This document shows, piece after piece, positions 1 through 5,145 of a stretch of 7,325 nucleotides of DNA. The stretch covers positions 1 through 7,325 of the forward strand of contig CALCNZ010000295.1 of the NCBI GenBank assembly GCA_937897625.1. The letters run 5' to 3'. The notes beneath the pieces are model-generated. The model had not been told where the DNA came from and did not search any database. It saw only the letters and a list, made by a program, of their open reading frames with translations. The DNA is from an uncultured Flavobacteriales bacterium (lineage in GTDB: Bacteria; Bacteroidota; Bacteroidia; Flavobacteriales_D; Sanyastnellaceae). Numbering within the stretch: position 1 is the first letter of the stretch; every line of letters begins with the position of its first letter. Position numbers and translations under genes: made by a program.

Positions 1-178
1 CTACACCAAGCGTCCAGGTCCAATTAACAAATCTGTGACCATCAACTCAAACGCAGTTAACGAGCCTGTTAAAGTTGTGCGTATCAAAGGAAATGTAGAA
101 GCTGATCCAAACGCTCCAGCTCCAGGAACACCAGGTGGTGCGCCAGTGAAAGAGCAAGGTGGTGCTCCAAACAACTAA
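1..178 (+). CDS. C-terminal end of a probable DUF1573 domain protein (5' end outside window)
   Basis: This reading frame is open from base 2 and stops at TAA 176-178, giving 58 residues. It begins YTKRPGPINKSVTINSNA and continues through VVRIKGNVEA. A TKRPGPI-type stretch followed by a 'VTINSNA...RIKG' beta-strand pair is what I recall from the end of Bacteroidota DUF1573 domains, an Ig-like (ASH/MSP-type) fold found in many exported proteins of unknown function. The last 25 or so residues are a Pro/Gly/Ala-rich, probably disordered tail (APAPGTPGGAP...QGGAPNN). The start, any signal peptide and the rest of the domain lie outside the window, so family assignment rests on a short segment. The gene converges on psd, and the two share the palindromic terminator immediately downstream. 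Confidence 0.7.
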   Translation, partial: YTKRPGPINKSVTINSNAVNEPVKVVRIKGNVEADPNAPAPGTPGGAPVKEQGGAPNN

Positions 179-188
179 GAATTTATTC

Positions 189-229
189 GAATTAAAAAAG
201 GGTCTGAAATTCAGACCCTTTTTTAATTC
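189..229. terminator. Bidirectional intrinsic terminator (perfect 20-bp inverted repeat)
   Basis: Bases 189-208 pair perfectly with 210-229 around the single central base 209. The core is GGGTCTGA/TCAGACCC, and the outer arms are A-rich on the left and T-rich on the right. Each strand therefore reads as a GC-rich hairpin followed by six T residues. It sits 10 nt after the stop of the plus-strand gene (178) and 13 nt beyond the stop of minus-strand psd (243). That position is what is expected of one terminator serving two convergent transcripts. The physical hairpin probably has a loop of 3-5 nt, because a 1-nt loop cannot close. Confidence 0.93.
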
Positions 230-242
230 CCTCCTATTGCTG

Positions 243-899
243 TTATTTCCAACGAGCAATTACGGTCTCATTTCCTTTTGTCACATCGTTTATGTTTGCT
301 ACAATTTCAGTTCCCAATGGGAAGTACAAGTCTACCCGACTACCGAATTTAATAAAGCCAAACTGATCATTCGTATTTAACTTGTCTCCTTCATTCACAT
401 ACCACACAATGCGTCTAGCTACTGCACCAGCAACCTGTCGAAGTAGGACATCTTTGCCAGGAGCGTGCTCAACAACCACAGTGGTACGCTCATTTTCGGT
501 ACTGCTTTTCGGATGCCAAGCCACTAAAAATAGACCAGGGTGATACTTGAAATATTTTACTTCACCGGAACAAGGGGTCCAGTTTGCATGCACATTCAAT
601 GGCGACATAAATATTGAAACCTGAATGCGCTTACCTTGAAAATATTCTGGTTCTTCGACTTCTTCTATAACGACAACCTTTCCATCGCAAGGAGCTACTA
701 ATTCGTTTGCACCGGCTCGATTTTCACGATGAGGCAATCGAAAGAATTGCAAAAAAAGCAAGAACACAATTCCGCAGGCAACGGCAGTTAATATCCATAT
801 TAAAGCAGCGTCAAATAGCAAGAAAGCGCTTCCCACAAGTATGGTAGAAACCAACAATGTTCCACCTAAAATCTTAAATCCCTCTTTGTGAATAGTCAT
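243..899 (-). CDS. psd: Phosphatidylserine decarboxylase, short membrane-anchored type
   Basis: The enzyme decarboxylates phosphatidylserine to phosphatidylethanolamine at the inner membrane, the last step of PE synthesis. The 218-residue length fits the short (Psd-A-like) form rather than the roughly 300-residue E. coli form. Two hydrophobic segments (about residues 10-30 and 32-53) anchor the N-terminus. Conserved landmarks are APCDG (69-73, with Asp72), SPLNVHANWTPCSG (99-112, with His104) and KFGSRVD (184-190). Family knowledge predicts self-cleavage between Gly186 and Ser187, with Ser187 becoming the pyruvoyl group of a small alpha subunit of about 32 residues. The ATG is at 897-899, 3 nt after the cdsA stop; no clear Shine-Dalgarno is visible, so translational coupling is likely. 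It is last in the rsfS-ftsH-cdsA-psd operon and ends just before the terminator. Phosphatidylserine synthase is not encoded here. Confidence 0.93.
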   Translation of the reverse strand: MTIHKEGFKILGGTLLVSTILVGSAFLLFDAALIWILTAVACGIVFLLFLQFFRLPHRENRAGANELVAPCDGKVVVIEEVEEPEYFQGKRIQVSIFMSPLNVHANWTPCSGEVKYFKYHPGLFLVAWHPKSSTENERTTVVVEHAPGKDVLLRQVAGAVARRIVWYVNEGDKLNTNDQFGFIKFGSRVDLYFPLGTEIVANINDVTKGNETVIARWK

Positions 900-902
900 A
901 TA

Positions 903-1712
903 TTAAAAGAAAATCAAATAAATAATTACAAGCGGCAACGCAATAAGCAATCCGTCGAAACGATCTAAAACACCCCCATGACCCGGCAATAATTTACCAG
1001 AATCCTTCACTCCTTTTATGCGCTTTATTTGTGATTCAATCAAATCACCAATATTCGCAAATACAGCAACTATGGCCGCAATTGAAATCCACTCCAAACG
1101 CTCGAAGGAATGAGGCATTAACGAATAAAGTCCATATCCAGAAAGTATGGCGCTCGCCATTCCACCAAACAAGCCCTCCCATGTTTTTTTCGGAGAAACA
1201 GCTTCAAGCAATTTGTGCTTACCAAAAAACTTTCCTATTAAATAAGCACCGGTGTCGTTAGCCCATAAGATTAGGAAAAAACCAAAAGGAAGTCTCGCAT
1301 CAAATTCACCATTCACTTTGCTTAAAAAAACCAAGAGTGAAAAAGGAACAACGGTGTAGATAAACCCCATTAAAATAGTGGAGGTGTCAAGAATAAAACT
1401 TGCACTCACCTTCATCATTTCAACAGACATAAACATTAACCATAAAACCGGAACAATAAGCATCCAGCGCCAATCTGTGGCATACACCATCGTAGAAGCA
1501 GCGGTTATGTACAAAGTAATAGCCAAAAACAATCCTGCCCGTCTTTGAAAACGTCTCATTTGAGGATTCACCAAGCGAACAAACTCTTGAAATCCTTTTG
1601 CCGCAAAAAAACCGAATAAGAGCGTAAATGGCAAAAGGCCTGCAAACGCAGACCCTACTACCACAAGGCTGAATACTATTCCAACCAATGTTCTTAACAG
1701 CAAATTACTCAC
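903..1712 (-). CDS. cdsA: Phosphatidate cytidylyltransferase (CDP-diglyceride synthase)
   Basis: CdsA makes CDP-diacylglycerol from phosphatidic acid and CTP in the inner membrane, the branch point for all glycerophospholipids. At 269 residues it has the usual family length, and it is strongly hydrophobic with several membrane helices. The family signature is near the C-terminus, residues 227-253: SQIKRIKGVKD, then PGHGGVLDRFD. A second conserved block (150-183) holds WANDTGAYLIGK and SPKKTWEGLFGG. The start is GTG at 1710-1712, supported by a good GAGGAG at 1721-1726; the next in-frame Met would remove the first helix or two. It begins 2 nt after the ftsH stop and ends 3 nt before psd. CdsA product feeds phosphatidylserine synthase and then Psd, so cdsA and psd are in one pathway with one step missing between them. 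Confidence 0.96.
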   Translation of the reverse strand: MSNLLLRTLVGIVFSLVVVGSAFAGLLPFTLLFGFFAAKGFQEFVRLVNPQMRRFQRRAGLFLAITLYITAASTMVYATDWRWMLIVPVLWLMFMSVEMMKVSASFILDTSTILMGFIYTVVPFSLLVFLSKVNGEFDARLPFGFFLILWANDTGAYLIGKFFGKHKLLEAVSPKKTWEGLFGGMASAILSGYGLYSLMPHSFERLEWISIAAIVAVFANIGDLIESQIKRIKGVKDSGKLLPGHGGVLDRFDGLLIALPLVIIYLIFF

Positions 1713-1714
1713 GC

Positions 1715-3739
1715 CTAATTCTCCTCAGTAGTTGGGGTTTCGCTCGAATCAGTAGCTTGAACTTCTGCGTTCGATACATCTATTCGATCCTTTTCAATTT
1801 GAGCAGTTGTCTCTGCTTCGTCTATCTGCGTTTGGCGATCTACATAAGGTCTAACACCAAGAACACGTTCAAGATCTTCCTTGAAAATAACTTCTTTATC
1901 TAAAAGCAATTGTGCTAATTCTTCCAACTTCTCGCGATTCTCTGTAAGCAAATGCAACGCACGTTGGTAGGCTGCTTCAACCAATTTACTCACCTCCTCA
2001 TCCATCGTTCTCGCGGTCTCGTCACTGTATGGCTTGGTAAATTGATTATCGCCAGAAGAGTCGTAATAACTCAAGTTTCCTATGCGATCGTTCAATCCGT
2101 AAATTCCAACCATGGCGTATGCTTGTTTGGTAACTTTTTCCAAATCGGAAAGTGCACCCGTTGAAATTTTGCCGAAGATGACTTGTTCCGCTGCACGACC
2201 TCCTAAGGTAGCGCACATCTCGTCTAAAATCTGATCTGTGGTTGTAATCTGTCTTTCCTCAGGTAAATACCAAGCGGCTCCCAAAGACCTTCCTCTAGGC
2301 ACAATGGTCACCTTCACCAACGGTGAAGCATATTCCAACAACCAAGAGGTAACTGCATGACCTGCCTCGTGAAAAGCAATAGAACGCTTCTCATTTGGAG
2401 TAATAATTTTATTCTTCTTTTCTAGTCCACCAATTATGCGGTCAACAGCTGCTAAGAAATCTTTTTGAACAACAGTGGCAGCACCGTGACGCGCAGCTAT
2501 AAGCGCGGCTTCATTGCAAATGTTTGCAATATCTGCTCCCGAAAAACCTGGAGTCTGACGCGCTAAAAAGTCTACATCAACCGCAGGATCGGTCTTCACG
2601 TTCTTTAAGTGAACATTAAATATTTGAACACGCTCCTTCACGTCTGGCATGTCGACATAAATCTGACGATCAAAACGACCAGCACGCATTAACGCTTTAT
2701 CTAAAATATCTGCGCGATTCGTAGCAGCGAGAATAATAATTCCCGAATTCGTACCGAAACCATCCATTTCCGTCAACAACTGATTCAACGTATTCTCTCG
2801 CTCGTCGTTACCACCGAAATTCACGTTCTTACTTCTCGCACGACCAATGGCGTCTATCTCATCGATGAAAATAATTGCAGGGGCTTTCTCTTTTGCCTGA
2901 CGGAATAAATCGCGTACACGGCTGGCGCCAACACCAACGAACATTTCTACGAAATCGGAACCCGATAAGGAGAAGAACGGAACCTGAGCCTCACCCGCAA
3001 CAGCTTTCGCTAAAAGCGTTTTTCCAGTTCCCGGAGGGCCTACCAGCAACGCTCCTTTCGGAATCTTTGCTCCAAGCTCGGTATATTTTTTTGGATGCTT
3101 TAAAAAATCTACGATCTCTTCTACTTCCTCTTTTGCGCCTTCTAATCCCGCTACATCTGCAAAAGTTACATCGGTACCTTTGCCCTTCTCGAACAACTGC
3201 GCTTTACTTTTTCCTATGTTGAAAATCTGACCGCCGCCGCCGCCTCCACCGCCGCCCATGCGACGCATAATGAAGGTCCAAGCCGCTATCATAACTCCAA
3301 GAGCTATCAACCACCACAAAAGACTTTGGGCAGTTTCATTCGGTGGTTCAAATTTCACTTCGAAATTGTGAACCGGTCCCAATTCATGCAACTCATCTAC
3401 GAAATGCTCACTCGGCGGAATGTTAAACCAAAAATCGCTGCCCTGACGGGTGCCCATCATGCCGCGCTGTTCAGGATATTGTCCTTTCAAATTCGCTTTT
3501 CCAAGCGAATCTAAATAGACCTTCCCTACCGATCCGTTGTACTCAACCCGCGCGATGTAATTGCTTTCCGCCCAAGACTTAACCTGTGCATAATTCGTTT
3601 CTGAACCATCTGAACTTCCGTTGAAAATCATCAGTCCAATCAATACAATCGCAATGATTGCGTAAATCCAATAAAAACTAAATCCACCTTTCAATGGACT
3701 GTTCGGTCCACCTGGTTTTTTATTATTCTGTTCACTCAT
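1715..3739 (-). CDS. ftsH: ATP-dependent zinc metalloprotease FtsH
   Basis: FtsH is a hexameric membrane AAA+ protease that extracts and degrades misfolded membrane proteins and some soluble regulators. Domains in order along 674 residues: cytoplasmic N-tail; helix 1 (about 22-40); extracytoplasmic domain (41-137); helix 2 (about 138-158); nine glycines (162-170); AAA+ module with Walker A GPPGTGKT (234-241), pore loop MFVGVG (266-271), Walker B IIFIDEID (289-296) and second region of homology with RAGRFDR (352-358); then the peptidase with HEAGH (457-461) and the probable third zinc ligand Asp532 in STGALSDLEKVT. The GGRAAE motif (513-518) continues with Gln519 where E. coli has a second Glu. 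The tail after about 635 is acidic and probably disordered. The ATG at 3737-3739 overlaps the rsfS stop by 8 bp, and cdsA follows after 2 nt. All catalytic motifs are intact. Confidence 0.98.
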   Translation of the reverse strand: MSEQNNKKPGGPNSPLKGGFSFYWIYAIIAIVLIGLMIFNGSSDGSETNYAQVKSWAESNYIARVEYNGSVGKVYLDSLGKANLKGQYPEQRGMMGTRQGSDFWFNIPPSEHFVDELHELGPVHNFEVKFEPPNETAQSLLWWLIALGVMIAAWTFIMRRMGGGGGGGGGQIFNIGKSKAQLFEKGKGTDVTFADVAGLEGAKEEVEEIVDFLKHPKKYTELGAKIPKGALLVGPPGTGKTLLAKAVAGEAQVPFFSLSGSDFVEMFVGVGASRVRDLFRQAKEKAPAIIFIDEIDAIGRARSKNVNFGGNDERENTLNQLLTEMDGFGTNSGIIILAATNRADILDKALMRAGRFDRQIYVDMPDVKERVQIFNVHLKNVKTDPAVDVDFLARQTPGFSGADIANICNEAALIAARHGAATVVQKDFLAAVDRIIGGLEKKNKIITPNEKRSIAFHEAGHAVTSWLLEYASPLVKVTIVPRGRSLGAAWYLPEERQITTTDQILDEMCATLGGRAAEQVIFGKISTGALSDLEKVTKQAYAMVGIYGLNDRIGNLSYYDSSGDNQFTKPYSDETARTMDEEVSKLVEAAYQRALHLLTENREKLEELAQLLLDKEVIFKEDLERVLGVRPYVDRQTQIDEAETTAQIEKDRIDVSNAEVQATDSSETPTTEEN
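1721..1726 (-). promoter_or_regulatory. Ribosome binding site for cdsA (GAGGAG), inside the end of ftsH
   Basis: Read on the minus strand these bases are GAGGAG, 8 nt before the GTG start of cdsA at 1712. They also encode the near-terminal Glu residues of FtsH. This is the clearest Shine-Dalgarno site in the window and decides the GTG start of cdsA. Ribosomes ending ftsH would be placed directly over it, which fits coupled translation. Confidence 0.75.
3230..3256 (-). repeat. Glycine-run (GGN)9 trinucleotide tract in ftsH
   Basis: Nine consecutive glycine codons (Gly162-Gly170), mostly GGC and GGT/GGA, follow Met161 directly after membrane helix 2. On the plus strand the tract reads as CCG/GCC/TCC-type triplets and is much more GC-rich than its surroundings. 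In the protein it would be a flexible linker joining the membrane anchor to the AAA+ ring. Glycine-rich linkers here are common in FtsH; an uninterrupted run of nine is long. Changes in copy number would stay in frame. Confidence 0.85.
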
Positions 3740-4283
3740 CTTTTTTCTTCGCTATTTTCTTGGTTACCGCTTTTGGTTTTGCTGCTGCTTTGGTTTTTGG
3801 CTCTGCTTTAACCTTCGGTTCAGCTTTGGCCTTAGGAGCTGCTTTTACTTTAGGTTCTGCTTTTACTTTAGGTTCAGCTTTAGCCTTGGGCGCCGCTTTA
3901 GGCTTCTCCTTTTTAGGTAGCGCCATTTCGTTTGCATCGGCCCACAAGCCTTCAATATCATAGTGCTCACGCATTGGCTCGTAAAACACATGAACAATGA
4001 TAGAAAAATAATCCATTAATACCCACTGCGCATTTCGAACCCCCTCAACTCTGCGAGGTCTTTCGTCTAATTGTTTTCTTGTAAAATTCTCAGCACTGCG
4101 CGCAATCGCTTCAACTTGTGTTGTGCTTGTTCCGGTGCACACGACAAAATAATCAGCTATTGCAGCTTCAATATTTCGCAGATCAAGAATCTTAATATCG
4201 TGTCCCTTTACTTCTTCAATTCCTTCAATAATGGAAAGTAACAATGCATCATCATTACCTGTCTTCGTTTCTTTTTTCTTCAT
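3732..4283 (-). CDS. rsfS: Ribosomal silencing factor RsfS (Iojap/DUF143) with a Lys/Ala/Pro repeat tail
   Basis: RsfS binds ribosomal protein uL14 and blocks joining of the 30S and 50S subunits, slowing translation during starvation. The family domain spans about residues 11-117 of 183. It has DLRNIEAAIADYFVVCTG (34-51), followed by TSTTQVEAIA, and then WVLMDYFSIIVHVF (87-100) with REHYDIEGLW (105-114), all characteristic. Most family members end near residue 120. This one continues with a highly basic tail (124-183) built on a KA(E/A)PK(V/A/T) hexapeptide and ending KKIAKKKDE, probably disordered and able to touch RNA; that role is inference. The ATG at 4281-4283 has an A-rich upstream and no strong Shine-Dalgarno. 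It is first gene of the operon, and its stop overlaps the ftsH start by 8 bp. Confidence 0.95.
   Translation of the reverse strand: MKKKETKTGNDDALLLSIIEGIEEVKGHDIKILDLRNIEAAIADYFVVCTGTSTTQVEAIARSAENFTRKQLDERPRRVEGVRNAQWVLMDYFSIIVHVFYEPMREHYDIEGLWADANEMALPKKEKPKAAPKAKAEPKVKAEPKVKAAPKAKAEPKVKAEPKTKAAAKPKAVTKKIAKKKDE
3792..3899 (-). repeat. Six 18-bp tandem repeats in the rsfS tail, with a nested 54-bp duplication
   Basis: The tract encodes residues 129-164 of RsfS as six in-frame hexapeptides: KAAPKA, KAEPKV, KAEPKV, KAAPKA, KAEPKV, KAEPKT. The first three and last three form the same 18-residue block, with only the final residue changed (V to T). This suggests duplication of a 54-bp unit on top of the 18-bp one. 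At DNA level the copies are imperfect (third-base differences), so the array is not brand new. Every unit is a multiple of three, so gain or loss keeps rsfS and the ftsH overlap in frame. Confidence 0.9.
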
Positions 4284-4300
4284 TTTTTAGTCTTCTGTAG

Positions 4301-4308
4301 CAAAGGTA
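4301..4308 (-). promoter_or_regulatory. Candidate Bacteroidota -7 promoter element for the rsfS operon
   Basis: On the minus strand these bases read TACCTTTG, an exact match to the Bacteroidota -7 consensus TAnnTTTG. The element ends 17 nt upstream of the rsfS ATG, so transcription would begin with a very short leader of roughly 10 nt. I could not find a convincing -33 TTTG at the usual distance upstream, so this rests on one half of the promoter plus its position at the head of a four-gene operon. Confidence 0.45.
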
Positions 4309-4364
4309 TTCCGCTACGGCGTAATTTCGTTGTAAACTTTAAGTTTTCTGCTTTGAAAGAGTCC

Positions 4365-5096
4365 ATGTTTGAATATTCCCCACATTTCCATTTCGAGCAG
4401 CTCGACAGCACAAACAACTATGCTTCCACAATTGCAAAACTGCCAGAAACCCAAAATGGTACTGCCATTACTGCCGATTTTCAGTTGGAAGGAAGAGGAC
4501 AGCGTGACAACAAATGGCTGGCCGAACCAGGAACTTCCTTTCTCGGGACTATCATACTAAAGCTAAAAATCAACCCCGAAGAGATCTTTTTTCTCAGCAA
4601 GTGGGCCGCTCTTCAAGTAGCGAAAACCCTTATTCAACATAAAATTCAGAACGTTACCATCAAATGGCCCAACGATATTTTTATTGAAGGAAAAAAAATT
4701 GGAGGAATTCTTATTGAAAATTCATGGAGCGAGCAACATCTCCATTATTCCCTAATTGGAATTGGAATAAACCTTTGCAGCAGTCCACTCGAACAGTCCA
4801 CCAACTTCTCGGAACATTCCCACCCAATTCCTTCAATAAAATCATTTCTTCAAATCCTTCGTAAAGAAATGGACGAACATTTTTTTCTTCTGGAAGAAAA
4901 AAAATGGATAGAACTGGATGAGCTGTACCACGAGAAGCTCTTTCAAAAAGAGGAAATGAAGGATTACCTAGTAACAAAAGACCAATCCCATTTCATAGGA
5001 AAAATCCTTCGTGTTGAGTCTGATGGAAAGTTAATCATCGAAACAAAAGACCAATTATTGTTGGGCTTCTACATGAAAGAAATCATTTTTAAATAA
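4365..5096 (+). CDS. birA: Biotin--[acetyl-CoA-carboxylase] ligase, single catalytic domain
   Basis: BirA activates biotin with ATP to biotinyl-AMP and attaches it to the carrier lysine of biotin-dependent carboxylases, chiefly acetyl-CoA carboxylase. At 243 residues it lacks the N-terminal DNA-binding domain of E. coli BirA (class I), so it should not be a repressor itself. Motifs are LDSTNNYA (13-20), GRGQRDNKW (43-51, biotin/AMP loop), KWPNDI (100-105), KIGGILIE (111-118, Lys111 matching the E. coli active-site lysine) and GIGINL (132-137), with a small C-terminal beta domain from about 205. Asp48 replaces the Gly normally seen in GRGQRGN. I chose ATG 4365 because the LDSTN motif then has family-typical spacing and a purine run (4355-4361) precedes it; an in-frame TTG at 4353 would add four residues. 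It diverges from rsfS. Confidence 0.95.
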   Translation: MFEYSPHFHFEQLDSTNNYASTIAKLPETQNGTAITADFQLEGRGQRDNKWLAEPGTSFLGTIILKLKINPEEIFFLSKWAALQVAKTLIQHKIQNVTIKWPNDIFIEGKKIGGILIENSWSEQHLHYSLIGIGINLCSSPLEQSTNFSEHSHPIPSIKSFLQILRKEMDEHFFLLEEKKWIELDELYHEKLFQKEEMKDYLVTKDQSHFIGKILRVESDGKLIIETKDQLLLGFYMKEIIFK

Positions 5097-5145
5097 TTCA
5101 ATTGAAAGGAAAGAAGTCTTACCTTCATTGTGTTAATTCAACAAC

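Noticed and set aside
2875..3222. Plus-strand 115-codon open frame
   Set aside because: It is antisense to the AAA+ module of ftsH, which is strongly conserved and explains the sequence.
3694..3963. Plus-strand 89-codon open frame with a repeated Ala/Gly/Phe-rich pattern
   Set aside because: It is the antisense reading of the rsfS tandem repeat; the repeats keep this frame open, and it has no start context or homology of its own.
4353..4364. TTG at 4353 as the birA start
   Set aside because: It adds only four residues of no family relevance, and the ATG at 4365 is preceded by a purine run and gives the usual distance to the LDSTN motif.
5097..5127. TTCAATTGAA palindrome (5097-5106) and TACCTTCA (5120-5127) as an operator and promoter for the FadN-like gene
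   Set aside because: A 10-bp AT-rich palindrome is expected by chance, the -7 match is only 6 of 8, and the spacing to a TTG at 5102 is too short, so I do not claim a promoter here.
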